This document shows positions 1-7,027 of a stretch of 9,133 nucleotides of DNA, piece after piece. This stretch comes from an uncultured Bacilli bacterium. Its GTDB lineage: Bacteria > Bacillota_I > Bacilli_A > RF39 > UBA660. Numbering within the stretch: position 1 is the stretch's first letter; each line of letters opens with the position of its first letter. The stretch covers positions 1 through 9,133 of the forward strand of contig CALVVP010000040.1 of the NCBI GenBank assembly GCA_944363895.1. Reading direction: 5' to 3'. The notes beneath the pieces are model-generated. The model was not told the origin of the DNA and made no database searches. It was given only the letters and a program-made list of their open reading frames with translations. Position numbers and translations under genes: made by a program.

Positions 1-1
1 T

Positions 2-883
2 AAAATGGCTGGACGTCATGGTAATAAAGGTGTTATTTCCTTAATCTTACCAAAAGAAGATATGCCTTATATGGCTGATGGAACACCAATCGATATTTTA
101 CTTAATCCATTAGGTGTACCATCACGGATGAATATCGGTCAGATTTTAGAAATGCATTTAGGTGCTGCAGCTAAAAAATTAAATATTCATGTTATGACGC
201 CAGCTTTTGATGGCGCAACTAGAAGTGAAATTATCGATGCTTTAAAAGAAGCTGGATTAGATGAAGATGGTAAGATGGTTTTATATGATGGTCGAACTGG
301 GGAACCATTCGATAACCGGATTTCAGTTGGGGTTATGTACATGATTAAACTACACCATATGGTTGATGATAAATTACATGCTCGTTCAACTGGACCTTAC
401 TCATTAGTAACCCAACAACCATTAGGTGGTAAAGCACAATTTGGTGGTCAAAGATTTGGGGAAATGGAAGTTTGGGCATTATATGCTTATGGTGCTGCTC
501 ATGTCTTACAAGAGATGATGACCATTAAGTCGGACGATGTCGTTGGCCGAGTTAAAGTATATGAAGCTTTAGTTAAAGGACAGCCACTCCCACCAAGTAG
601 TGTTCCAGAAAGCTTTAGAGTATTGATTAAAGAGTTCCAAGCTTTAGGTTTAGATATTAGTGTTTTATCGGAAAATGGTAAATTAGTCGATATGAAAGAA
701 ATCGAAGCAATGGATCAAGAAGGATTTGTCAATGTCGAAGATTTTGAAAATAGTATCGAACCAATTTCTATGACTGATGAACCAACAGAAAAAATTAATG
801 AAGATGAGTTTGAAGATGATGAAATCGAAGAACCAGATGATTTAGACGAAGAATTAGAAGATATAGAGAAGGGGGCTATGTAA
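2..883 (+). CDS. rpoB: RNA polymerase beta subunit, C-terminal part (5' end outside window)
   Basis: This is the last 293 codons of the beta subunit of DNA-dependent RNA polymerase, the core transcription enzyme in the cytoplasm. The reading frame is already open at the left edge: a Lys codon precedes the first ATG, giving KMAGRHGNKG as in other beta subunits, so that ATG is internal. The conserved C-terminal segments are present: RHGNKGVIS, the LNPLGVPSRMNIGQ stretch, the HARSTGPYSLVTQQPLGG block, and FGEMEVWAL with the following YGAA. These form the part of beta that packs against beta' and the active centre. After the conserved core there is a strongly acidic tail rich in Asp and Glu (roughly the last 40 residues), which is common in Firmicutes beta subunits. 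The stop TAA shares its last base with the rpoC start, so translation is probably coupled. Identification is secure; only the 5' truncation limits it. Confidence 0.98.
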   Translation, partial: KMAGRHGNKGVISLILPKEDMPYMADGTPIDILLNPLGVPSRMNIGQILEMHLGAAAKKLNIHVMTPAFDGATRSEIIDALKEAGLDEDGKMVLYDGRTGEPFDNRISVGVMYMIKLHHMVDDKLHARSTGPYSLVTQQPLGGKAQFGGQRFGEMEVWALYAYGAAHVLQEMMTIKSDDVVGRVKVYEALVKGQPLPPSSVPESFRVLIKEFQALGLDISVLSENGKLVDMKEIEAMDQEGFVNVEDFENSIEPISMTDEPTEKINEDEFEDDEIEEPDDLDEELEDIEKGAM

Positions 884-3800
884 TGAATATTAATGAATTT
901 GAAGGATTAAAAATTTCAATAGCATCTCCAGAGAAAATTCGTTCTTGGTCTTATGGCGAAGTAAAAAAAGCCGAGACTATTAACTATCGAACTTTAAAAC
1001 CAGAAAGAGACGGATTATTTTGTGAAAAAATATTTGGTCCCACTAAAGATTTTGAATGTTCATGTGGTAAATATAAAAGATTAAGATATAAAAATATCGT
1101 TTGTGATCGTTGTGGAGTTGAAGTAACTCGTAGTAAAGTAAGAAGAGAACGGATGGGTCATATCGAGTTAGCAACTCCTTGCTCTCATATTTGGTTTTTT
1201 AAAGGTGTACCATCGAGAATCGGTTTAGTTTTAGATATGTCACCGCGTGATTTGGAAGAAGTATTATACTTTGTTAGTTATGTGGTGTTAGACCCAGGAA
1301 GTGCTCCTTTAGAAAAAAAACAAACTATTTCAGATAAAGAATATCGTAGTTATTATGAAAAATATGGCAATTCTTTTAGAGTTGGAATGGGTGCTGAAGC
1401 AATTAAAGAATTGCTAGAACAAGTTAATTTAGAAGAAGAAGTTAATACAATTAAAGAAGAAATCGAAAGTATTAAAGATGCAACTAGTCAAAAAAGAATT
1501 AGATTAATTAAACGATTAGATGTTTTAAATGCTTTCTTAGAATCAGGTAATCGTCCTGAATGGATGATTTTAGAAGCACTACCAGTAATTCCACCGGAAC
1601 TTCGTCCCATGATTCAATTAGATGGTGGTCGCTTTGCCACATCTGATTTAAATGATCTATATCGAAGAGTAATCAATCGTAATAATCGTTTGAAAAAATT
1701 GATGGAATTAGGTGCTCCTTCAATTATTATCCAAAATGAAAAAAGAATGTTACAAGAAGCGGTCGATGCTTTATTCGATAATGGTCGACGTGGTAGAAAT
1801 ATCACTGGTGCTGGTAATCGGCCACTTAAATCTTTATCTAGTATGTTAAAAGGTAAACAAGGAAGATTTAGACAAAACTTATTAGGTAAAAGAGTTGATT
1901 ATTCTGGTCGTTCAGTTATTGTTGTTGGGCCATCACTTAAAATGTATGAATGTGGTATTCCTAAAGAAATGGCCTTAGAATTATTCAAACCACATGTTAT
2001 TAATGGTTTGGTTTCGAAAGAAATCGCTTCGAATATTAAAGCGGCTAAAAGAATGATCGAAAATCAAGATGAAAGAGTTTGGGATATCGTCGAAGAAAAA
2101 ATTAGTGAACATCCAGTTTTATTGAACCGAGCTCCTACTTTACATAGACTTGGTATTCAAGCTTTCCAACCGAAATTAATTGAAGGTAGAAGTATCAGAC
2201 TTCATCCATTAGTTTGTACGGCATTTAATGCTGACTTTGATGGTGACCAAATGGCTGTTCACGTACCTATTTCTGATGAAGCACAAGCTGAAGCTAGAAT
2301 TTTAATGTTAGGTGCGAATAATATCTTGTCACCGAAAGATGGTCAACCAATTGTTACCCCAGGTCAAGATATGATTTTAGGTAACTATTATATAACCATT
2401 GAAAAAGCTAATCTTAAGGGTGAAGGAAGAGTCTTTAAAAATGATAATGAAGCTTTAATGGCATATGAAAGAAGAGAAATAACTTTACACACGCGTATTG
2501 CGATACCTGCTCGTTCATTTAAACATAAGATTTTTCCTGATAAGTATTTAGATAAATATTTAGTTACGACTCCTGGTAAATTATTATTTAATGAAATTTT
2601 CCCAGATAGTTTCCAATATATCAACGATGGTAGTGAAGAGAATATTGAAAAAATCACACCAAGCAAATACTTTATCGATAAGGGTAAAAATATTAAAGAA
2701 GAAATTGCTAAGATGGAATTAGTTAAACCGTTTGGTAAGAAAGTATTAACTAAATTAATTGCCCAAATTTATAAAAGATATCAGACTACCGAAACTTCGG
2801 TTATGCTTGATAAAATGAAAGATTTAGGTTTTAAACATTCAACTTTATCTGGTATCTCGATTGGTATTGGTGATATTATTGAATCAAAAACTAAACCAGA
2901 AGTTTTAAAAGAAGCAAGTCTTAAAGTAGATACTATCAATAAACAATTTAAACGAGGCTTAATTACGGATAGAGAACGTTATGACAATGTTGTTGAAACA
3001 TGGAATCAAGCAAAAGATAAAATAGCTGAAGAGTTAGAAGGCTTTATTAAAACCCATAAAGATAACTCCATTTCGATGATGATCGATTCTGGTGCTCGTG
3101 GTAATATGTCTAACTACAACCAAATGGCCGGTATGCGGGGTTTAATGATGAAGCCAACTGGTGAAGCAGTTGAAATTCCTATTACTTCTTCATTTGTCGA
3201 AGGAGCGAATGTATCCGAATTCTTCTTAGCTACTCACGGTGCACGTAAAGGAGCTGTTGATACGGCGTTAAAAACAGCTGATGCTGGTTATTTAACGCGG
3301 CGTTTAGTCGATGTTGCCCAAGATATGATTGTTAAAGAAGATGATTGTGGTACTGGTGAAGGTGTGATTGTCGAAGCATTTATCGATGATAAGAACAACA
3401 CGGTTGTTGAAAGTTTAAGAGATCGGATTGTCGGAAGATTTACTAATAAACGTGTTTTACACCCTGAAACTAAAGAAGTTATCGCTGAAAGAAATACTTA
3501 TATTACCGAACAATTAGCTGATAAAATTATTAAAGCAGGTATTACTAAAGTACCAATTAGAACCGTTTTAACTTGTAAGACAGAACATGGTGTATGTTGT
3601 AAATGTTACGGTCGTAATTTAGCAACCGGTTCTTTAGTTGAGGTTGGTGAAGCTGTCGGTATTATGGCGGCCCAATCAATTGGTGAACCTGGTACTCAGT
3701 TAACAATGCGTACTATTAACTCTGGTGGTGTTGCCGGAGATGATATTACTCAAGGTTTACCTCGTGTTCAAGAGTTATTTGAAGCACGTAATCCGAAAGG

Positions 3801-4518
3801 TAAAGCCACTATTTCGGAAATCAATGGTAAAGTTACTAAGATTGAAGAAGAAAATGGTAAATTTGAAATTACGGTTGCTAACGATGCCGAAACGAAAGTT
3901 CACTCAACTAATTATGGCGCTAAATTAAATGTTAGTTTAAATCAAGAAGTTGAAGCTGGTGATAAATTAACTTTTGGTGCTATTAATCCGAAAGAATTGT
4001 TAGTTGTCACTGATCCAATTACGGTTCAACAATATATTTTATTAGAAATTCAAAAAGTATATCAATCACAAGGTGTTAGTATTTCCGATAAACATGTTGA
4101 GATTATTGCTAAAAGAATGATTTCTAAAATTAAAATTATTTCCTCAGGTGATTCATTATATTTACCAGGTACAATGGTCAATATTAATCATTTTGCTGAT
4201 GTTAATAAACAACTTATTTTGGAAGGAAAAACTCCAGCTTTAGGTCGTCCTGTCTTATTAGGTATTACTAAAGCAAGTTTAGAAACTGATTCATTCTTAT
4301 CAGCGGCTTCTTTCCAAGAAACAACCCGTATTTTAACTGATGCTGCTATTCATGGTCGAATTGATGAACTAAATGGTTTAAAAGAAAATGTTATCATTGG
4401 TAAGTTAATTCCAGCAGGAACAGGAGCTAAGAAATATAAGAAAGTTAATTATGATTTAGAGATACCTTATCTTGATGATGAACCACTTGAAGCTTTAGAA
4501 CAAGAATTAATGGATTAA
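883..4518 (+). CDS. rpoC: RNA polymerase beta' subunit
   Basis: This is the complete 1211-residue beta' subunit, a usual length for low-GC Gram-positive bacteria without large lineage inserts. The N-terminal zinc ribbon cysteines are C59, C61, C74 and C77. The catalytic magnesium loop NADFDGDQMAVH has D451, D453 and D455. The bridge-helix region contains THGARKGAVDTALKTADAGY. The second zinc site is C822, C898, C905 and C908. The trigger loop follows GEPGTQLTMRT, but there Ile945-Asn946 replace the normal Phe-His (E. coli F935-H936). This is a real codon-level difference (ATT AAC at 3715-3720) with intact flanking sequence. The start ATG overlaps the rpoB stop (TAATG) and is preceded by AAGGGGG at 869-875 with 7-base spacing. 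The gene ends in an intrinsic terminator, so it is the last gene of this rpoBC operon. Subunit identity is certain; the effect of the trigger-loop change is unknown. Confidence 0.98.
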   Translation: MNINEFEGLKISIASPEKIRSWSYGEVKKAETINYRTLKPERDGLFCEKIFGPTKDFECSCGKYKRLRYKNIVCDRCGVEVTRSKVRRERMGHIELATPCSHIWFFKGVPSRIGLVLDMSPRDLEEVLYFVSYVVLDPGSAPLEKKQTISDKEYRSYYEKYGNSFRVGMGAEAIKELLEQVNLEEEVNTIKEEIESIKDATSQKRIRLIKRLDVLNAFLESGNRPEWMILEALPVIPPELRPMIQLDGGRFATSDLNDLYRRVINRNNRLKKLMELGAPSIIIQNEKRMLQEAVDALFDNGRRGRNITGAGNRPLKSLSSMLKGKQGRFRQNLLGKRVDYSGRSVIVVGPSLKMYECGIPKEMALELFKPHVINGLVSKEIASNIKAAKRMIENQDERVWDIVEEKISEHPVLLNRAPTLHRLGIQAFQPKLIEGRSIRLHPLVCTAFNADFDGDQMAVHVPISDEAQAEARILMLGANNILSPKDGQPIVTPGQDMILGNYYITIEKANLKGEGRVFKNDNEALMAYERREITLHTRIAIPARSFKHKIFPDKYLDKYLVTTPGKLLFNEIFPDSFQYINDGSEENIEKITPSKYFIDKGKNIKEEIAKMELVKPFGKKVLTKLIAQIYKRYQTTETSVMLDKMKDLGFKHSTLSGISIGIGDIIESKTKPEVLKEASLKVDTINKQFKRGLITDRERYDNVVETWNQAKDKIAEELEGFIKTHKDNSISMMIDSGARGNMSNYNQMAGMRGLMMKPTGEAVEIPITSSFVEGANVSEFFLATHGARKGAVDTALKTADAGYLTRRLVDVAQDMIVKEDDCGTGEGVIVEAFIDDKNNTVVESLRDRIVGRFTNKRVLHPETKEVIAERNTYITEQLADKIIKAGITKVPIRTVLTCKTEHGVCCKCYGRNLATGSLVEVGEAVGIMAAQSIGEPGTQLTMRTINSGGVAGDDITQGLPRVQELFEARNPKGKATISEINGKVTKIEEENGKFEITVANDAETKVHSTNYGAKLNVSLNQEVEAGDKLTFGAINPKELLVVTDPITVQQYILLEIQKVYQSQGVSISDKHVEIIAKRMISKIKIISSGDSLYLPGTMVNINHFADVNKQLILEGKTPALGRPVLLGITKASLETDSFLSAASFQETTRILTDAAIHGRIDELNGLKENVIIGKLIPAGTGAKKYKKVNYDLEIPYLDDEPLEALEQELMD

Positions 4519-4534
4519 TTTCCATTAATTTTTT
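4502..4534 (+). terminator. Intrinsic terminator of the rpoBC operon, overlapping the rpoC stop codon
   Basis: A perfect 10-bp inverted repeat AATTAATGGA (4505-4514) / TCCATTAATT (4521-4530) has a 6-base loop. It can be extended at the base by one G-U and two A-U pairs and runs into a T stretch. The rpoC stop codon (4516-4518) lies in the loop, so a translating ribosome would cover the left arm while finishing. The stem is AT-rich and not very stable, but position and U-run support termination. Confidence 0.75.
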
Positions 4535-4535
4535 A

Positions 4536-4564
4536 TTGACTAATAACTTATTTTAAGTTAAAAT
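4536..4564 (+). promoter_or_regulatory. Sigma-A type promoter of the prepilin-like gene
   Basis: TTGACT (4536-4541) and TAAAAT (4559-4564) are each 5 of 6 matches to the housekeeping consensus, separated by the ideal 17 bases. The -35 box begins right at the end of the terminator T-run. The predicted transcript starts around 4571, giving an 18-base leader. The spacer contains a 7-bp palindrome, TAACTTA ttt TAAGTTA (4544-4550 / 4554-4560), that could be an operator or chance in AT-rich DNA. Confidence 0.7.
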
Positions 4565-4576
4565 TAATATAGAGAT

Positions 4577-4584
4577 AAGGTGAT
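4577..4584 (+). promoter_or_regulatory. Ribosome binding site choosing ATG 4589 as the prepilin start
   Basis: AAGGTGAT matches the complement of the 16S rRNA 3' end (the GAUCACCU part) and lies 4 bases before ATG 4589. GTG 4580 and ATG 4583 in the same frame lie within the ribosome binding site itself, so they are poor start candidates. This makes the leader peptide 28 residues rather than 30 or 31. Confidence 0.65.
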
Positions 4585-4588
4585 GATA

Positions 4589-6892
4589 ATGAGAAAAAAT
4601 AAAATTAAATTAGCAAATTGCAAACCTGGGGGGGGGGGGCAAAATCTTTATAAAATAAGACTAAACTATGGTTTTACACTTATTGAATTATTAGGGGTTT
4701 TAATTATATTAGCGGTAATTGCATTAATTACTTTTCCGATTATTGATAATTCGATTAAAAGTAGTCGGGAAAAATCTTTGGAAAGAACAATCGATACTAT
4801 CGAAGAAGCAGCTTATCGTTATAGTATTGAAAATGATATTGGCTACCCAAGCGAACAACAAGCTCTTTATTTGAACGAAATTCAAAACAAGGGCTTTTTA
4901 TCGTCTTCAATTATAAATCCCGTGACCAATGAAGAATTAGCAGGATGTGTCTGGTATTATTGGGATACAAATTATAATCAGTATGTTTTTGAATATGATA
5001 TGGAATGTGTTCAAACGGATACTGAACCAGTCATAAATATTGCTTATAATGAAGATTTAATCAATAGTAATGGCTGGGCGAAAGAAGATATTGCGGTTAC
5101 TTTAAGTGGTAATGGGGATATTAAGTATTGTATAAGTAGTAATGAATGTGAACCAAATGAAATAATCGAAACCGGCAATAATACTAAATTTATTACCACG
5201 GAAGGAACAACTTATTTATGTGCTTCAACAAGCAATAGTTTAGGAAATAGTAATACTTTATGTCAAAGTTTTAACTTGGATAAGACTAATCCTACAGCGG
5301 GAACGGCGACATTTGCTGGAACTTTAGGCAGTAATGACTGGTATACAACTGATATAACAGTCAATGTAATAGATGGAAGTGATAATTTATCTGGTCATAG
5401 TAGTACCATAAGTAATATAGAAAGTATCACTTCTAACACAACTGGAACAACCGTTAGAATTACAACTACCGATTTGGCTGGTAATTCTTCTTCAAGAGAT
5501 TACTTAATTAAAGTTGATAAAGATAGTCCAAGTTTAATAGCGAAAGATGGAGCAGTCGAAATAACAGAAGGCGATAGTAATGTTGTCAGTAATTATTTTA
5601 ATGCAAGTTATAGTATCAGTGGTGGAAGTATATCATGCACACCCACTAATACCAATAGTTTAGATACAGGTACCCAAACTTTAAGTTGTACTGCTACTGG
5701 GGGAAATGGTAAAACGGCATCTGCTTCAAAACAAATAACAGTTAAAGCAGCAATTTATGAAGATAATACAGGAGCCAATAGTCCAGAATTATTGGACAAT
5801 ATGATTCCAATTAAATATAATGGAAGTAATTGGGTTTATGCTGATGTAACTCAAGAATGGTATGATTATGATAATAAAGAATGGGCTAATGCAGTGGTGT
5901 TAAATAGTGGAGTAAGTAAAAATGTTGGTGATACTATCAGTGAAAGTGAAATAGCATTATGGTATGTATGGATACCAAGATATAAATATCAATTATTTAA
6001 CGCTAATAATGGTAGTGTCTTACAACAACTGATCAATGTCGAATTTGAAAGTGGAACCGCTACTACCGGTACAGTATCATGCACTGATGCCGTAAGTGGT
6101 TCAGGAAGTAGCAGCGAAACCTGTACTAATGCGGAAAATGGCAATTGGTATACGCACCCAGCTTTTACTTTTGGCGATGAAGAATTAACGGGATTTTGGA
6201 TTGGTAAGTTTGAAGTAAGCGGAAGTATTAATGCAATGACAATCAAACCAGGTGTAAGTAATTTATCTAAACGAACAGTTTCGAACTTCTTTTTAGCGAT
6301 TCAAAATATAAGTGCTGTTTATAATTTGAGCGGTGATTCCCACATGATTAAAAATATGGAATGGGGAGCAGTAGCGTATTTGAAGCAAAGTAAATATGGT
6401 CTAGGAACTATAGATTTAGATGCAAATTATAGTGGTTATGCAGGAGGTGACGATGATCCAGTAGCATATAAAACTAAAACAACATTAGCGACTACTGGAA
6501 CAATATATGGAGTATATGACATGTCTGGCAGGGCCTGGGAATATGTCATGGGCAATATGGTAAGTAGTAGTGGTAGTTTTTATGATAGCGGTGCTGGGTT
6601 TGGTGGAAGTGTCCCAAATGAGAAATATTATGATAAATATACATATAGCACAAGTAATACAGCTCATGGTCGAGGAAAATTAGGTGATGCATTAAAAGAA
6701 ACTTTATCTACTTTTGGAAGTGGTACAGGCGGATGGTATAATGATTATACTAATTTTGCCTATTCTAGTTATTCGTGGTTTAAAAGAGGTGGTAGTTCTG
6801 GCGATGGTTCAAAATCAGGCGTCTTTGCATCTCTTAACGCAAATGGCTCTGGTGTAAGTAATACTGGTACACGTGCCGTCCTTATACCATAA
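4589..6892 (+). CDS. Large prepilin-like surface protein with Ig/HYR stalk and C-type-lectin/FGE-like tip; probably phase-variable
   Basis: A 767-residue protein with a type IV prepilin N-terminus. A 28-residue leader with several Lys and Arg ends in G28, followed by FTLIELLGVL with F29 (position +1, normally methylated) and E33 (position +5). A hydrophobic helix then runs to about residue 51. The pilin head reaches a Cys pair, C120 and C140. Ig-like stretches follow (about 145-315), then an HYR-like domain with C350 and C367 (SISCTPT ... LSCTATGG). The next region contains TQEWYDYDNKEWANAV and WYVWIPRY (about 458-465). The C-terminal part (about 535-767) has GFWIGKFEVSG, GVYDMSGRAWEYV (641-653), WFKRGGS (730-736) and a terminal TGTRAVLIP. 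That resembles the formylglycine-generating-enzyme/C-type-lectin fold, but it contains no cysteine and so is not a catalytic enzyme. A tip adhesin or minor pilin is inferred. The leader contains a G12 tract that controls the frame. No prepilin peptidase is in the window. The ligand is unknown. Confidence 0.85.
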   Translation: MRKNKIKLANCKPGGGGQNLYKIRLNYGFTLIELLGVLIILAVIALITFPIIDNSIKSSREKSLERTIDTIEEAAYRYSIENDIGYPSEQQALYLNEIQNKGFLSSSIINPVTNEELAGCVWYYWDTNYNQYVFEYDMECVQTDTEPVINIAYNEDLINSNGWAKEDIAVTLSGNGDIKYCISSNECEPNEIIETGNNTKFITTEGTTYLCASTSNSLGNSNTLCQSFNLDKTNPTAGTATFAGTLGSNDWYTTDITVNVIDGSDNLSGHSSTISNIESITSNTTGTTVRITTTDLAGNSSSRDYLIKVDKDSPSLIAKDGAVEITEGDSNVVSNYFNASYSISGGSISCTPTNTNSLDTGTQTLSCTATGGNGKTASASKQITVKAAIYEDNTGANSPELLDNMIPIKYNGSNWVYADVTQEWYDYDNKEWANAVVLNSGVSKNVGDTISESEIALWYVWIPRYKYQLFNANNGSVLQQLINVEFESGTATTGTVSCTDAVSGSGSSSETCTNAENGNWYTHPAFTFGDEELTGFWIGKFEVSGSINAMTIKPGVSNLSKRTVSNFFLAIQNISAVYNLSGDSHMIKNMEWGAVAYLKQSKYGLGTIDLDANYSGYAGGDDDPVAYKTKTTLATTGTIYGVYDMSGRAWEYVMGNMVSSSGSFYDSGAGFGGSVPNEKYYDKYTYSTSNTAHGRGKLGDALKETLSTFGSGTGGWYNDYTNFAYSSYSWFKRGGSSGDGSKSGVFASLNANGSGVSNTGTRAVLIP
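4628..4639 (+). repeat. Poly-G tract (G12) in the prepilin leader, candidate phase-variation switch
   Basis: Twelve consecutive G bases encode Gly14-Gly17 of the leader, upstream of the prepilin cleavage site. With 12 G the frame is open. With 11 G, translation stops at TAA 4656-4658; with 13 G it stops at TAA 4651-4653. No in-frame ATG, GTG or TTG lies between the tract and the hydrophobic helix, so an off-length should abolish the protein. Long G runs of this kind mutate in length by slipped-strand mispairing in known contingency genes. A sequencing or assembly length error cannot be excluded from one sequence. Confidence 0.8.
6752..6889 (+). other. Candidate variable region at the 3' end of the prepilin-like gene (DGR-like, speculative)
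   Basis: The last 46 codons form a Ser/Gly/Asn/Tyr-rich segment with the frame W..RGG....(S)GVF......G.....TGTRAVL. This is the layout of C-type-lectin variable regions diversified by diversity-generating retroelements. Many codons end in T or C (AGT, TCT, GAT, TAT, AAC, AAT), as expected if AAY codons in a template were randomised. The gene closes with a locally GC-richer block (6863-6889), where an initiation-of-mutagenic-homing sequence would sit. No reverse transcriptase or template repeat is present here, so this is only a hypothesis. An ordinary invariant lectin-like domain is the simpler reading. Confidence 0.3.
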
Positions 6893-6919
6893 TTTTCTTA
6901 TCAATTTGATTTTGTATTT

Positions 6920-6958
6920 ATAAAACGATTTATAAACAATCTATATAAATCGTTTTAT
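6920..6958. terminator. Intrinsic terminator after the prepilin-like gene, possibly bidirectional
   Basis: A perfect 15-bp inverted repeat, ATAAAACGATTTATA (6920-6934) / TATAAATCGTTTTAT (6944-6958), has a 9-base loop and lies 27 bases past the stop codon. It is followed by TTT, and the arm itself contributes a T4 run. It separates the prepilin-like gene from the signal peptidase unit. Confidence 0.75.
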
Positions 6959-6961
6959 TTT

Positions 6962-7020
6962 ACTATTGTTTGACACATTAAATTTACTTTTAAATATTAA
7001 TGTGTTATACTAACAATAGT
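6962..7020. repeat. Nested inverted repeat enclosing the signal peptidase promoter
   Basis: The outer arms ACTATTGTT (6962-6970) / AACAATAGT (7012-7020) are perfect. The inner arms ACACATTAAATTTA (6973-6986) / TAAATaTTAATGTGT (6991-7005) pair over 14 bp with one bulged A around a CTTT loop. In total about 23 base pairs fold across 59 bases that also contain all promoter elements. It could be an operator for a dimeric regulator, a cruciform-prone site, or part of a small palindromic repeat element. The sequence alone does not decide. Confidence 0.6.
6970..7011 (+). promoter_or_regulatory. Promoter(s) of the signal peptidase / PH-domain operon
   Basis: Two overlapping readings exist. One is TTTACT (6983-6988), 17 bases, then TATACT (7006-7011) with a TGT extended -10 motif (7003-7005). 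Its start near 7018 would leave only about 10 bases before ATG 7028. The other is a perfect TTGACA (6970-6975), 17 bases, then AATATT (6993-6998, 4 of 6), starting near 7005. Both lie inside the nested inverted repeat, so a protein bound there would block them. Confidence 0.6.
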
Positions 7021-7027
7021 GATAGAT

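Noticed and set aside
1614..2666. Minus-strand open frames inside rpoC (1614-1805 and 2388-2666)
   Set aside because: They are shadows of a certain coding gene, without family resemblance of their own.
3725..3928. Plus-strand frame of 67 codons inside rpoC
   Set aside because: It is an alternative frame within the conserved C-terminal part of rpoC; the Lys/Leu-rich product looks like a frame artefact.
883..4518. Mycoplasma-type genetic code with TGA read as Trp
   Set aside because: All Trp codons I see are TGG and no in-frame TGA needs to be read through in any gene.
4589..4640. LANC in the prepilin leader as a lipobox for lipoprotein modification
   Set aside because: The residue before Cys is Asn rather than Gly, Ala or Ser, and there is no hydrophobic stretch before it. 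The real membrane segment follows the prepilin cleavage site.
6191..6889. A functional formylglycine-generating enzyme
   Set aside because: The C-terminal domain resembles the fold but contains no cysteine at all, and catalysis in that family needs active-site cysteines. A binding role is more likely.
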